NCBI RefSeq assembly: GCF_008329535.1
Contig: NZ_NPKR01000005.1
Span: 248,001-312,000, forward strand
Source of the DNA: Mycolicibacterium sp. P1-18
GTDB taxonomy: Bacteria > Actinomycetota > Actinomycetes > Mycobacteriales > Mycobacteriaceae
Reading direction: 5' to 3'
Length of the DNA stretch: 64,000 bases
The first letter of the stretch is position 1; each line of letters begins with the position of its first letter. Made by a program: the position numbers and the translations under genes. A model generated the notes under the pieces. It did no database searches, was not told where the DNA came from, and saw nothing but the letters and a program-made list of their open reading frames with translations. Of the stretch, positions 26,132 through 35,552 are shown piece after piece.

Positions 26132-26137
26132 TATGGT
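26132..26137 (+). promoter_or_regulatory. -10 element for leaderless SDR transcript
   Basis: TATGGT lies six bases before ATG 26144 and just after the ybaK stop (26123-26125). It suggests a separate leaderless transcript for the SDR-methyltransferase pair. Confidence 0.45.
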
Positions 26138-26143
26138 GAAGCC

Positions 26144-26989
26144 ATGTCGCTCTCGGGAAAGACCATGTTCATCTCCGGCGCCAGTCGCGGTATCGGCTTG
26201 GCGATCGCCAAGCGCGCCGCCGCCGACGGCGCCAACGTCGCCCTGGTCGCCAAGACCGCAGAGCCGCACCCCAAGCTCGAGGGCACCATTTACACCGCCG
26301 CCAAGGAGATCGAAGACGCCGGCGGGCACGCACTGCCCATCCTGGGCGACGTCCGCGACGGCGAGTCGGTGGAATCAGCCGTCGCGCAGGCGGTCTCGCA
26401 GTTCGGCGGCATCGACCTCTGCGTCAACAACGCGTCGGCGATCAACCTGGGCTCGATCACCGAGGTACCCCTCAAGCGCTTCGACCTGATGAACGGCATC
26501 AACGTCCGTGGCACCTACGCCGTGTCGCAGGCCTGCATCCCGCACATGGTGGGCCGGGACAACCCCCACATCCTCACGCTGTCGCCGCCGCTGCTGCTGG
26601 AGTCCAAGTGGCTCAAGCCGACGGCGTACATGATGGCCAAGTACGGCATGACGTTGTGCGCGCTCGGCATCGCCGAGGAGATGCGGGCCGACGGCATCGC
26701 CTCCAACACGCTGTGGCCGCGCACGCTGGTGGCCACCGCGGCCGTGCAGAACCTCCTCGGCGGCGAGGAGGCGATGAGTCGTGCCCGCAAGCCCGACGTC
26801 TACGCCGACGCGGCGTACGTCGTCTTCACCAAGCCGGCCCGCGAGTACACCGGCAACAGCCTGCTGTGCGAGGACGTCCTCCTCGAGTCCGGCGTCACCG
26901 ACCTGTCCGTCTACGACTGCGTACCGGGCTCCGAACTCGGCGTCGACCTGTGGGTCGAGACGCCCAACCCTCCCGGGTACGGCTCCTGA
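26144..26989 (+). CDS. Short-chain dehydrogenase, HSDL2-like (Rv3224-like)
   Basis: This classical-type SDR oxidoreductase has 281 residues. The Rossmann glycine motif SGASRGIG spans 11-18, NNAS is at 96-99, Ser148 is in LTLSPP, and the catalytic pair is Y163 and K167 in AYMMAKYGM. The sequence type resembles the HSDL2 branch of SDRs, which act on fatty-acyl or related substrates, but here without the sterol-carrier domain. The substrate is unknown. The stop and the next start overlap as TGATG, so the downstream methyltransferase is coupled. Confidence 0.88.
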   Translation: MSLSGKTMFISGASRGIGLAIAKRAAADGANVALVAKTAEPHPKLEGTIYTAAKEIEDAGGHALPILGDVRDGESVESAVAQAVSQFGGIDLCVNNASAINLGSITEVPLKRFDLMNGINVRGTYAVSQACIPHMVGRDNPHILTLSPPLLLESKWLKPTAYMMAKYGMTLCALGIAEEMRADGIASNTLWPRTLVATAAVQNLLGGEEAMSRARKPDVYADAAYVVFTKPAREYTGNSLLCEDVLLESGVTDLSVYDCVPGSELGVDLWVETPNPPGYGS

Positions 26990-27756
26990 TGTGGGCCGGA
27001 GGCCGCTACGAGTCGGTGGCCGAACGCATCGCCGTCATCGCCGGCGAGACGGTCGCCGCCGCCGACCGCCGCCAGCCGCTCCCGGGAACGGCGCTGGTGG
27101 ACCTGGCCTGCGGAACCGGCAGCGCCGCGCTGGCGGCGGCCGAGCGCGGCGCGGTGGTCACGGGCGTGGACCTGACCCCCGAACTGGTCGCCATCGCCCA
27201 GCGCCACGCGCGCAGCGCAGGCCACGACGTCACCTGGGTGATCGCCGACGCGACGGAGACGACACTGCCCGAGCAGTCGTTCGACGCAGCGGTGTCCAAC
27301 ATGGGCATCATCTTCGTCGAACCGCGCCAACAGGTCGCCGAGATCGCCCGGCTGCTGAAACCGGCTGGCGTGCTGGCCTTCTCGGCCTGGAAGCGCACCG
27401 GCGGCAACCCGCTCTTCGATCCGATCGTCGAGGCGCTCGGACCTCAGCCCGAGCGGGCGTTCACCCCCGACCAGTGGGGCGATCCTGCAATCGCGACCGA
27501 ACGGCTGGCCGCCGACTTCACCGACGTCGAGATTCACGACGGCACGCTCGTGTGGGCGTTCGACTCGCTGGACGCCGCACGACACTTCGTGCGGCACGAG
27601 TCGCCCATGCACGTCGACCTGTTCGGGCGCCTCGACCGTGCCGCGCAGGACCGCCTCCTGTCGGCGTTCACCGACGCGCTCACCCCGGACGTCGGCGACG
27701 ACGGCGGCGTGCGCTTCGACGCGCCCTACGCAGTCATCACCGCCACCCGCCGCTAG
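26989..27756 (+). CDS. Class I SAM-dependent methyltransferase
   Basis: This protein of 255 residues has the UbiE/Methyltransf_11-type Rossmann fold. Motif I VDLACGTGS is at 37-45, the acidic ribose-binding residue is in VTGVDLTPEL, then DATETTLPEQSFDAAVSNMG and the KPAGVLAFSAWKR strand. Starting at ATG 26989 it shares one base with the SDR stop (TGATG), so the SDR and methyltransferase probably modify the same small molecule in sequence. The acceptor is not predictable. I recall no equivalent gene at this position in M. tuberculosis. It ends 48 bases from the next, convergent gene. Confidence 0.8.
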   Translation: MWAGGRYESVAERIAVIAGETVAAADRRQPLPGTALVDLACGTGSAALAAAERGAVVTGVDLTPELVAIAQRHARSAGHDVTWVIADATETTLPEQSFDAAVSNMGIIFVEPRQQVAEIARLLKPAGVLAFSAWKRTGGNPLFDPIVEALGPQPERAFTPDQWGDPAIATERLAADFTDVEIHDGTLVWAFDSLDAARHFVRHESPMHVDLFGRLDRAAQDRLLSAFTDALTPDVGDDGGVRFDAPYAVITATRR

Positions 27757-27804
27757 AGCAGCGCGAGGCCGGGCGGTCCACGACTGCGCGCCGGGGCTCC
27801 GTGA

Positions 27805-29313
27805 TCACGTTGCCTGGTACAGGATTCCGCGGCCGATCGCCTCGCGCACCACGGGCATGGCAGCCTCGGAGCGCGTGTCGGCGTCGACCCCGTGGTGGGC
27901 GGCCAGCAGCTCGACGAGACTGCCCAACGGCACCTCTCCCCGACACCCGGCGAACAACGCCCGCGACACTTCGTCGACGCCCAGCGTCGCGCCGGGACCG
28001 CCGGGACGACGCACGGCGGCGCCCACCACCTGCCAGCCGTCAGCCCCCGGCAGCGAGTGCTCCTCCAGCACCACCGGAGCGGTGGACAGCTTGGCAGCCA
28101 GCAGCGTGGTGTCATCGGTGTCGTGCAGGTACTGCCGCCGCACGAAGAAGGCCTCGACCTCGGGTCCGGTGAGGCCCTCGTCGGCCTCGGAGATCTCCTC
28201 CAGTATTCGATCCGGTGGGCGGTGCTCCCCACGACGGGGTGCCCGCACCGTGATCATTCCCATTCCGACCCCGGCCACCCCCTCGTCGGCGAACCAGTCC
28301 AGCCAGGACCCGCCCCGACTGGCGGCGTCCTCGGGCCGTTCGCCGGCGTCCGACGTCCACAGCGACACATAGCTGATTGGATCGGCGAACTCTCGCTGTA
28401 CCACCCACGCGTGCAGACCCGTGCCCGCCAGCCAGCTTTCGACCCGCTCGCGCCAGTCCTGGCCGTCGCGCACCATCCAATTGGCCATGATCTGCGCGGT
28501 GCCACCCGGTTCAAGATGGTCGCCGACCTCTTCGATCAGCTTCTGCGACAACGCATCTCCGGCCATTCCGGAGTCACGGTAGAGATAGTCCAGCGCACCG
28601 GCGCCCACGACGAACGGCGGGTTGGACACGATGAGGTCGAAGCGCTCCCCCGCGACCGGCTCGAAGAGGCTTCCACAGCGCAGGTCCCACCGCATGCCGT
28701 TGAGCCGCGCGGTCGCGGCGGCCAGCGCCAGCGCCCGTTCGTTGGTGTCGGTGGCGACGATCTGCTCGCAGTGCGCCGACAGGTGCAGAGCCTGGATGCC
28801 ACTGCCGGTGCCGACGTCCAGGGCGCGCTCGACCGGCGAGCGCACCACCGCGTTGGCCAGCGTGACGGAGGCCCCGCCGATGCCCAGGACGTGGTCGTGG
28901 CGCACCGGAGCGGGATGCATCGCGGCGTCCTGATCGGAGACCACCAGGAAGTCGTGCACGCCGTCACCGTGCGGACGGATGTCGAGAGCCGCCCGCAGTG
29001 AGCCGTCCTCGGCGCGTTCGACGACACCGTTGGCGACCAGGGCATCGACGCCGGCAGTCGGCATGGCGAGCGCGACCCGTTCCGGCGTCTCCCCGGCGCC
29101 CAGCAAGAAGATCCGCACCAGCACGGCGAGGCGTTCGTCACCGGGACCAGGCTGGTCGGTGATGCGCATCGCCGACCACCACAGCCCGCGGCTGAAGGCC
29201 GCGTTGGCGTCGGCACCGAGCAGGGCGGCGACACCGTCGGTGGTGTAGGCCGCGCTGCGCAGATCGGAGGCCAGCGCGTCGACGACGCTGGTCGCGTGAA
29301 GCGGATGGGTCAC
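27805..29313 (-). CDS. HemK/RlmF-like methyltransferase with N-terminal extension (DUF7059 type)
   Basis: This protein of 502 residues has three parts: an N-terminal winged-helix-like segment (about 1-155), a class I methyltransferase domain with ALDVGTGSG at 164-172 and the NPPF tetrad at 231-234 (IVSNPPFV), and a long C-terminal region. The NPPF/Y motif is used by enzymes methylating amide or exocyclic nitrogens (PrmC/HemK, RsmC and RlmG groups), so rRNA, tRNA or a release factor are candidate substrates. Its GTG start overlaps the stop of the SRAP gene as GTGA, making a two-gene operon. In M. tuberculosis this position is held by a different gene (Rv3225c). Confidence 0.8.
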   Translation of the reverse strand: MTHPLHATSVVDALASDLRSAAYTTDGVAALLGADANAAFSRGLWWSAMRITDQPGPGDERLAVLVRIFLLGAGETPERVALAMPTAGVDALVANGVVERAEDGSLRAALDIRPHGDGVHDFLVVSDQDAAMHPAPVRHDHVLGIGGASVTLANAVVRSPVERALDVGTGSGIQALHLSAHCEQIVATDTNERALALAAATARLNGMRWDLRCGSLFEPVAGERFDLIVSNPPFVVGAGALDYLYRDSGMAGDALSQKLIEEVGDHLEPGGTAQIMANWMVRDGQDWRERVESWLAGTGLHAWVVQREFADPISYVSLWTSDAGERPEDAASRGGSWLDWFADEGVAGVGMGMITVRAPRRGEHRPPDRILEEISEADEGLTGPEVEAFFVRRQYLHDTDDTTLLAAKLSTAPVVLEEHSLPGADGWQVVGAAVRRPGGPGATLGVDEVSRALFAGCRGEVPLGSLVELLAAHHGVDADTRSEAAMPVVREAIGRGILYQAT

Positions 29314-30080
29314 AACAGCGTCCCCTGCTCGGCCCGCGGTTCCACGGGTTCGACCAGCTCGGGTCCGTTGTTGCGCACGCTGTTGACCAGCCGGGACACC
29401 TCGCGGACGGCGATGCGGTCCAGGTCGCCGTGGCCGCGCAGCAGGCCCTCGTCCATCGGCGCGTCGGGATCCAGCCACCGGTCCCAGTCCGATTGGCTGA
29501 TGCTCAGCGGCATGCGGTCGTGGATGTCGGCGAGTTGGCCCGCCGACTCGGTGGTGATGATGGTGCACGTCAGCAGCGGCGGGGCGTCCTTGGCGGGCCG
29601 CCACGTGGACCACAGGCCGCCCATGAACAGGGGCTCGCCGTCCGCGCCGTGCATGAAGAACGGCGTCTTGGCGCCCTTCTTGCCGTCGGCGCCCTCCGGG
29701 CCGGGGCGCCACTCGTACCAGCCGTCCATCGGCACCAGGCACCGCTTGGTCTTGGCGGAGGCGCGGAACGCCGGCGACGTGGTGACCGTCTCGGCACGGG
29801 CGTTGATCAGCAGCGGCCCCTTGGTCTCGGGGCTGCCGTCGTCCTTGGCCTTCACCCAGGGCGGCACCAGGCCCCACCGCATGGAGCGCAGCCGCCGGGT
29901 CGACTCGTCGTCGGGTTCGGCGTGCCGCTTGACCACCGAACTGATTGTGGTGGTCGGCGCGACGTTGAAGTTCGGCCCCGACGGCCCCGTGGCCTCCGCG
30001 GCCGCAATGGTCTCGTCGATTGCCTTGATCTTCTCGGCCAGGAGTGCCGGATCGGTCGTCACCGCGAATCGCCCACACAT
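29310..30080 (-). CDS. SRAP-domain abasic-site crosslinking protein (YedK/HMCES family)
   Basis: This SOS-response-associated peptidase family protein has 256 residues and is the Rv3226c orthologue. Proteins of this family shield abasic sites in single-stranded DNA by forming a thiazolidine link through Cys2. MCGRF must therefore be the true N-terminus, which fixes the start at ATG 30080 instead of the in-frame ATG nine bases upstream. Other site residues are N39 in FNVAP, E123 in WYEW and H187 in IHDRMP. It is divergent from aroA by 45 bases and forms an operon with the downstream methyltransferase. Confidence 0.92.
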   Translation of the reverse strand: MCGRFAVTTDPALLAEKIKAIDETIAAAEATGPSGPNFNVAPTTTISSVVKRHAEPDDESTRRLRSMRWGLVPPWVKAKDDGSPETKGPLLINARAETVTTSPAFRASAKTKRCLVPMDGWYEWRPGPEGADGKKGAKTPFFMHGADGEPLFMGGLWSTWRPAKDAPPLLTCTIITTESAGQLADIHDRMPLSISQSDWDRWLDPDAPMDEGLLRGHGDLDRIAVREVSRLVNSVRNNGPELVEPVEPRAEQGTLL

Positions 30081-30125
30081 ACGTCCCATGGTGGCAGAAC
30101 TGGGCGACAAGGCAGGATGGACGGC

Positions 30126-31430
30126 ATGAGCGAGAACGGAGGCGGGTGGCCGGCACCGTCGGTGACGATGCCCATTCACGCAACCGTCGAGGTGCCCGGC
30201 TCGAAGTCTCAGACCAATCGCGCGCTGATCCTCGCCGCGCTGGCGAGTCCGCAGGGAACGTCGACGATCAGCGGCGCCCTGCGCAGCCGCGACACCGACC
30301 TGATGATCGGTGCGCTGCGAACCCTCGGGCTCACCCTCGACGGTGCCGGGACCGAGCTGACGGTCGGCGGGTCGATCGCGCCGCCCCCCGACGCCACGAT
30401 CGACTGCGGCCTCGCCGGCACCGTCCTGCGGTTCGTGCCGCCCGTCGCGGCGCTCGGAACCGAGGTGGTGACCTTCGACGGCGACGAACAGGCGCGTTCG
30501 CGTCCCATCGCTCCCCTGCTCGAGGGCCTGCGCGGCCTCGGCGTGCCCGTCGACGGCGACGCCATGCCGTTCCACGTCCGCGGCGAGGGCGGCGTGGCCG
30601 GAGGCACCGTGCACATCGACGCGTCGTCGTCGTCCCAGTTCGTCTCGGGTCTGCTGCTGTCCGGGGCGACGTTCCGCGACGGGCTGACCGTCGTGCACAC
30701 CGGCGAGTCCGTGCCCTCGGCACCGCACGTGGCGATGTCGGTGACGATGCTCCGCGAGGCCGGTGTGACGGTGGACGACGCGACGCCCAACCACTGGGTG
30801 GTCCAACCGGGACCCGTCGCCGCCCGCCACTGGGACGTCGAACCCGACCTGTCGAACGCCGTCCCCTTCCTCGCCGCCGCGGCCGTCACCGCGGGCACGG
30901 TGCGGATCATCGGATGGCCGGAGGTCAGCGTCCAACCCTCCGCGACCATTCTCGAGTTGCTCGGCAAGACGAAGTGCTCGGTGCTGCAAGGCAAGACGCA
31001 CCTCGAGGTGACGGGCTCGATCGACGGCTACCCGGGCTTCGACGCCGACCTGCACGACGTCGGCGAACTGGCGCCAGCGTTCGCGGCGCTCGCCGCCCTG
31101 GCCCAGCCGGGTTCGGTGTCACACCTCACCGGCATCGCCCATCTGCGTGGCCACGAGACCGACCGGTTGGCGGCGCTGACCGCGGAGATCAACGGCCTCG
31201 GCGGCCGGTGCGAGGAGACCGAGGACGGGCTGACCATCACCGCCGTACTCCTGCACGGCGGGGTGTGGCGCTCCTACGCCGACCACCGGATGGCGACCGC
31301 GGGCGCCGTCGTCGGCCTCCGGGTGCCCGGGGTGGAGGTCGAGGACATCGGCACGACCGCCAAGACCCTGCCCGACTTCCCGGGCATGTGGGCGGACATG
31401 CTGGCCGGGCAGGTACCCCAAATACCTTGA
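30126..31430 (+). CDS. aroA: AroA, 3-phosphoshikimate 1-carboxyvinyltransferase
   Basis: EPSP synthase makes 5-enolpyruvylshikimate-3-phosphate in the shikimate pathway. The protein has 434 residues. [12 protein letters not shown] with K27/S28 begins the shikimate-phosphate site, [11 protein letters not shown] replaces the common GNAGT loop, and [12 protein letters not shown] and [11 protein letters not shown] (with the catalytic region DVGELAP) follow. It is of the Rv3227 type. A CAGGAT box seven bases before ATG 30126 allows a leaderless start, and an ATG nine bases upstream is possible. The stop overlaps the rsgA start as TTGA. Confidence 0.95.
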   Translation: MSENGGGWPAPSVTMPIHATVEVPGSKSQTNRALILAALASPQGTSTISGALRSRDTDLMIGALRTLGLTLDGAGTELTVGGSIAPPPDATIDCGLAGTVLRFVPPVAALGTEVVTFDGDEQARSRPIAPLLEGLRGLGVPVDGDAMPFHVRGEGGVAGGTVHIDASSSSQFVSGLLLSGATFRDGLTVVHTGESVPSAPHVAMSVTMLREAGVTVDDATPNHWVVQPGPVAARHWDVEPDLSNAVPFLAAAAVTAGTVRIIGWPEVSVQPSATILELLGKTKCSVLQGKTHLEVTGSIDGYPGFDADLHDVGELAPAFAALAALAQPGSVSHLTGIAHLRGHETDRLAALTAEINGLGGRCEETEDGLTITAVLLHGGVWRSYADHRMATAGAVVGLRVPGVEVEDIGTTAKTLPDFPGMWADMLAGQVPQIP

Positions 31431-32407
31431 GAGCGGACGATTACGACGAATCCGACGTCCGGGTGCGCCCGGGTCGGGGGTCGCGGCCGCGCACCAAGAC
31501 CCGGCCCGAGCATCTCGACGCCCGACCGGCGATGGTCGTCACCGTCGACCGCGGTCGGTGGGGTTGCGCGCTCGGCGGAGACCCGAATCACGTCGTCACC
31601 GCGATGCGGGCCCGCGAGCTCGGCCGTACTCCGATCGTGGTGGGCGACGAGGTCGACGTCGTCGGCGATCTCTCCGCCCAGCCCGACACCCTCGCCAGGA
31701 TCGTCCGACGCGGTGAACGACGAACCGTGTTGCGGCGCACCGCAGACGACACCGACCCCACCGAACGAGTCCTGGTCGCCAACGCCGACCAACTGCTGAT
31801 GGTGGTGGCGCTGGCCGACCCACCGCCGCGCACCGGCTTCGTCGAGCGGTCCCTCATCGCCGCCTACGTCGGCGGACTCGAACCCATCCTCTGCCTAACC
31901 AAGACCGACCTGGCACCGCCGGAGCCCTTCGCGGCGCAGTTCGCGGGGCTGGACCTGACCATCGTCACCGCGGGCCGCGACGACGATCTCGCGGTGGTCG
32001 ACGATCTCCTCGTGGGCAAGCTCACCGTGCTGGTTGGCCACTCCGGCGTCGGCAAGTCGACGATGGTCAACCGGCTGGTGCCCGAGGCCAAGCGGGCCGT
32101 CGGGGTGGTGTCCGGCGTCGGCAAGGGCAGGCACACCTCGACCCAGTCGATCGCGCTGCCACTGCACGATTCGGGGTGGGTCGTCGACACCCCGGGCATC
32201 CGGTCGTTCGGGCTCGCCCACATCGCCCCGTCCGACGTCATGATGGCGTTCTCCGATCTCGCCGAGGCCATCGAGAAGTGTCCCCGCGGCTGCGGCCACC
32301 TCGGCCCGCCCTCGGATCCCGACTGTGCACTCGACGAGTTGACCGGCCACGCCGCCGACCGCGTCGCGGCCACCCGCCGACTGCTGGCCGCGATGGCGGC
32401 CGACTAG
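31427..32407 (+). CDS. rsgA: RsgA, ribosome small-subunit-dependent GTPase
   Basis: This circularly permuted GTPase assists late maturation of the 30S subunit. It has 326 residues from a TTG at 31427 that overlaps the aroA stop (TTGA). An OB-fold region occupies about 35-105. The G motifs come in permuted order: TKTD (G4) at 158-161, GHSGVGKS (G1) at 204-211 and DTPG (G3) at 254-257. The zinc finger C285/C289/H291/C300 is intact. The TTG start implies low translation except through coupling to aroA. A tandem aldo-keto reductase gene starts three bases after the stop. Confidence 0.93.
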   Translation: MRADDYDESDVRVRPGRGSRPRTKTRPEHLDARPAMVVTVDRGRWGCALGGDPNHVVTAMRARELGRTPIVVGDEVDVVGDLSAQPDTLARIVRRGERRTVLRRTADDTDPTERVLVANADQLLMVVALADPPPRTGFVERSLIAAYVGGLEPILCLTKTDLAPPEPFAAQFAGLDLTIVTAGRDDDLAVVDDLLVGKLTVLVGHSGVGKSTMVNRLVPEAKRAVGVVSGVGKGRHTSTQSIALPLHDSGWVVDTPGIRSFGLAHIAPSDVMMAFSDLAEAIEKCPRGCGHLGPPSDPDCALDELTGHAADRVAATRRLLAAMAAD

Positions 32408-32409
32408 CC

Positions 32410-33258
32410 ATGACTCCCGTACCCGAGATCACGCTCGACGACGGTGCGCGCATCCCTCAGCTCGGATTCGGCGTCTACAAGGTCGCCCCCGACGAGACCG
32501 CCGCGGCGGTTCGGACCGCGCTGCAGGTCGGCTACCGCCACCTGGACACCGCGGCGATGTACCACAACGAAGAAGGCGTGGGCCGCGGCATCCGCGAGGC
32601 CGGCGTCGACCGGGCCGACGTCTACGTCACCAGCAAGCTCGACAACGGATTCCACGAACCCGACGCTGCGCGAAGGGCATTCGACCACACCCTCACCGCG
32701 ATCGGCTCGGACTACGTCGACCTGTACCTGATTCACTGGCCCCTGCCCACCCGCTACGGCGGCGACTTCGTCTCGACCTGGCGAACCCTCGAGGAGTTCG
32801 CGGCCGACGGTCGCGCGCGCAGCATCGGAGTGTCCAACTTCCACGTGCCACACCTTCAGCGGCTCGCCGCGGAGACCGACACCGTGCCCGCCGTCAACCA
32901 GGTCGAGGCGCACCCCTACTTCACCAACGCCGCGGTCCGGGACTACTGCAAGGACCACGGCATCGCCTTCGAAGCCTGGTCGCCGCTGGCCCGCGGCACG
33001 CTTCTCGACGACCCGGTGGTCGGGAGGGTGGCCGCAGCAGCGGACAGGTCACCGGCTCAGGTGGTGCTGCGCTGGCACCTGCAACGCGGCGACATCGTGT
33101 TCCCAAAGTCGGTGTCGCCGGCACGCATCGCCCAGAACTTCGCGGTGTTCGACTTCGAACTGAGCGATCACGACGTGGCGGCGATCGACGGCCTCGACCG
33201 GGGCCCCGCCGGGCGGGTGGGCTCCAACCCCGACACCTTCGACGTCATCACGCGCTGA
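32410..33258 (+). CDS. Aldo-keto reductase, first tandem copy
   Basis: This NADPH-dependent aldo-keto reductase of the AKR5-like bacterial group has 282 residues. The catalytic tetrad is D46, Y51, K76 and H109, seen in GYRHLDTAAMYHNE, VTSKL and YLIHWPLP. The coenzyme end is IVFPKSVSPARIAQNF. Orthologues in other mycobacteria reduce dicarbonyls such as methylglyoxal. The gene follows rsgA with two bases between, so it is likely co-transcribed. It has the same length and residue numbering as the next gene, from which it probably arose by duplication. Confidence 0.9.
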   Translation: MTPVPEITLDDGARIPQLGFGVYKVAPDETAAAVRTALQVGYRHLDTAAMYHNEEGVGRGIREAGVDRADVYVTSKLDNGFHEPDAARRAFDHTLTAIGSDYVDLYLIHWPLPTRYGGDFVSTWRTLEEFAADGRARSIGVSNFHVPHLQRLAAETDTVPAVNQVEAHPYFTNAAVRDYCKDHGIAFEAWSPLARGTLLDDPVVGRVAAAADRSPAQVVLRWHLQRGDIVFPKSVSPARIAQNFAVFDFELSDHDVAAIDGLDRGPAGRVGSNPDTFDVITR

Positions 33259-33343
33259 GGTGCCGGGGGCGAGCAGCCGGCGGTTTGCGAGGACCTCGAA
33301 ACGGGCACGCACCCAGGGGCAAATCGCCAAAGGAGGCTCATTC

Positions 33344-34192
33344 ATGACCAACGTTCCAACGATCGAACTCAGCACCGGCGCGCACATTCCGCAGCTCGGA
33401 TTCGGCGTGTACCAGATCGATCCGGACGAGACCGCGGGTGCGGTCAAGACGGCCCTCGACATCGGCTACCGACACATCGACACCGCCGAGATGTACCAGA
33501 ACGAGGCCGGTGTCGGCCAAGGCGTGCGCGACTCCGGACTGGACCGCGCCGACGTGTTCGTCACCAGCAAGCTCAATAACGGGTTTCACGAACCCGACGC
33601 GGCGCGCAAGGCGTTCGACGAGACGCTGAGCAAGCTCGGCTTCGACTACGTGGATCTGTTCCTCATCCACTGGCCGCTGCCGACGCGCTACAACAACGAC
33701 TTCATCTCGACGTGGCAGACGCTGGAGGAGTTCCGGCGTGACGGGCGGGCGCGCAGCATCGGCGTGTCCAACTTCCAGGTGGCCCACCTGGAGCGCTTGG
33801 CCAACGAGACCGACACCGTCCCTTCGGTGAACCAGATCGAGGTGCATCCGTACTTCGTCAACGACGAGGTGCGCCAGTACTGCATCGAACACGGCATCGC
33901 CGTGGAGGCGTGGTCCCCCATCGCGCAGGGCAAGGTGCTCGACGACCCGGTCGTCACCCAGATTGCCGAGGGGGCGGGCAAGTCGCCGGCTCAGGTGGTG
34001 TTGCGCTGGCACATTCAGCGCGGCGACATCGTCTTCCCGAAGTCGGTGACTCCCAAGAGGATCGAAGAGAACTTCGACATCTTCGACTTCGAGCTCAGCG
34101 ATCACGACGTCGAGGCGTTGACCGCCCTCGACAAGGGCGAGGACGGCCGGACGGGACCCAACCCGGACACGTTCGACTACATCCCCGACTGA
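33344..34192 (+). CDS. Aldo-keto reductase, second tandem copy
   Basis: This is the second aldo-keto reductase of 282 residues, with catalytic residues at identical positions (D46, Y51, K76, H109) and a highly similar sequence, for example GFHEPDAARKAFDETL and LRWHIQRGDIVFPKSV. A very strong ribosome site AAAGGAGG lies 8 bases before ATG 33344, much better than that of the first copy, so this copy is probably the more highly expressed. The 85-base gap between copies shows no clear promoter. Such a pair is absent at this place in M. tuberculosis, which keeps only an unlinked homologue. Confidence 0.92.
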   Translation: MTNVPTIELSTGAHIPQLGFGVYQIDPDETAGAVKTALDIGYRHIDTAEMYQNEAGVGQGVRDSGLDRADVFVTSKLNNGFHEPDAARKAFDETLSKLGFDYVDLFLIHWPLPTRYNNDFISTWQTLEEFRRDGRARSIGVSNFQVAHLERLANETDTVPSVNQIEVHPYFVNDEVRQYCIEHGIAVEAWSPIAQGKVLDDPVVTQIAEGAGKSPAQVVLRWHIQRGDIVFPKSVTPKRIEENFDIFDFELSDHDVEALTALDKGEDGRTGPNPDTFDYIPD

Positions 34193-34207
34193 TCGTCTGG
34201 AACGCCG

Positions 34208-34251
34208 AAAGCGGCGGGGAGATTGCAATCGCAATCTCCCCGCCGCTTTTT
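34208..34251 (+). terminator. Bidirectional intrinsic terminator
   Basis: A perfect 19-base stem (34208-34226 with 34231-34249) and a four-base loop AATC are followed by a T run. The left flank begins with AAA, so the same hairpin can end the convergent desA3 transcript. Confidence 0.93.
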
Positions 34252-34257
34252 CGTGAG

Positions 34258-35484
34258 CTAGGCCGTCACCTTGGCGCGGCGCCGCGCCCGCACCGCTGCG
34301 ATCGCCGACTTGAGTCCGCGGCGCTCGCCGGGCTCGAGTTCGGCGAACATCCGCTCGCTGCGGGTCTCCGGGGCGTCGTCAGCGGTGTCGCGCAGGAACT
34401 TGTCCGGCAACGACAGCTTGGCGATGGTGCGCCACGTCTTGCCGTACTGCACCGCGAAATTGCCCGTCGTGTAGGGCAAGTCGTACTTCTCGCAGATTTG
34501 CTTGACGCGGATGCTGATCTCGTGCAGCCGGTTGCTGGGCAGGTCCGGGTACAGGTGATGCTCGATCTGGTGGCACAGGTTGCCGCTCATGAACCGCAGG
34601 GCGGGACCGGCCTCGAAGTTGGCGCTTCCCAACATCTGTCGCAGGTACCACTGGCCCCGGCTCTCGCCCACCATGTCGGTCTTGGTGAACTTCTCTGCGC
34701 CGTCGGGGAAGTGGCCGCAGAAGATGACGGCGTTGGCCCAGACGTTGCGGATGACGTTGGCCACCGCATTGGCGGTCAGCGTCGACTTGTACGTGGCACC
34801 CGGCGACACGGACGTCAGCGCCGGGTAGGCGACGTAGTCCTTGAGCAACTGGTGACCGGCCTTGACGCCGAACTCGCGGATGCGCTCCATCGTGGCGGCG
34901 CGGTCGTCACGCCCCTTGGAGATCTTCCCGAGCTCGAGGTGCTGCAGTCCGACGCCCCACTCGAACCCGATGGCGAGCAGCGTGTTGAACAGCAGGTTGC
35001 CGTACAGGTTGAACGGCGTCCACTTGGCGTCACGCGTCACGCGGATGACGCCGTAGCCGACGTCGTCGTCCATCCCGAGGATGTTGGTGTACTTGTGATG
35101 CATGAAGTTGTGGGTGAAGCGCCAGTGCTTGGACGCCCCGCTCATGTCCCACTCCCACGTCGAGGAGTGAATCTCGGGATCGTTCATCCAGTCCCACTGG
35201 CCGTGCATGACGTTGTGGCCGATCTCCATGTTCTCGACGATCTTCGCCACGCCGAGGGTCACGGTGCCTGCCCACCACGCCGAGCGCTTCGAGCCCGCGG
35301 CCAGCATCAGCCGGCCGGCGACCTCGAGGGCGCGCTGGGCGGCGATGGTGCGGCGGATGTAGCGCGAGTCGCGTTCGCCGCGGGAGTCTTCGATGTCCAG
35401 CCGGATCGCGTCGAGCTCGTTGCCCAGATTTTCGATGTCGGCTTCAGTCAGATGCGTGAATGCCGGTACGTCGGTAATAGCCAT
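34258..35484 (-). CDS. desA3: DesA3, membrane acyl-CoA delta-9 desaturase
   Basis: DesA3 (Rv3229c) introduces the delta-9 double bond into stearoyl-CoA to make oleate for membrane and storage lipids. At 408 residues it carries the three diiron histidine clusters: H90/H94 (GHNVMHGQ), H125/H129/H130 (HNFMHHKYTN) and H305/H309/H310 (HQIEHHLYP). Membrane segments lie around residues 68-82 and 165-180 and near 240-256. ATG 35484 has AGGAGG at good distance. Electrons come from the flavin/2Fe-2S reductase encoded just upstream on the same strand. The region between the two genes holds a tandem palindromic operator. Confidence 0.94.
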   Translation of the reverse strand: MAITDVPAFTHLTEADIENLGNELDAIRLDIEDSRGERDSRYIRRTIAAQRALEVAGRLMLAAGSKRSAWWAGTVTLGVAKIVENMEIGHNVMHGQWDWMNDPEIHSSTWEWDMSGASKHWRFTHNFMHHKYTNILGMDDDVGYGVIRVTRDAKWTPFNLYGNLLFNTLLAIGFEWGVGLQHLELGKISKGRDDRAATMERIREFGVKAGHQLLKDYVAYPALTSVSPGATYKSTLTANAVANVIRNVWANAVIFCGHFPDGAEKFTKTDMVGESRGQWYLRQMLGSANFEAGPALRFMSGNLCHQIEHHLYPDLPSNRLHEISIRVKQICEKYDLPYTTGNFAVQYGKTWRTIAKLSLPDKFLRDTADDAPETRSERMFAELEPGERRGLKSAIAAVRARRRAKVTA

Positions 35485-35503
35485 CGTCAGCCTCCTGTCT
35501 TCT

Positions 35504-35539
35504 ACCTACGTTAGCGTAACCTACGACTCCGTAGGTTAC
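35504..35539 (-). promoter_or_regulatory. Tandem palindromic operator of desA3
   Basis: On the plus strand the sequence reads ACCTACG-TTAG-CGTAAC (35504-35520), fused through GTAAC to a perfect palindrome with arms GTAACCTACG (35516-35525) and CGTAGGTTAC (35530-35539) around ACTC. The result is alternating half-sites with constant four-base spacers, typical of cooperative binding by TetR-type dimers. The same ACCTACG-N4-CGTAAC module occurs before the reductase gene. Confidence 0.75.
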
Positions 35540-35552
35540 TAGCCAGTAAATC

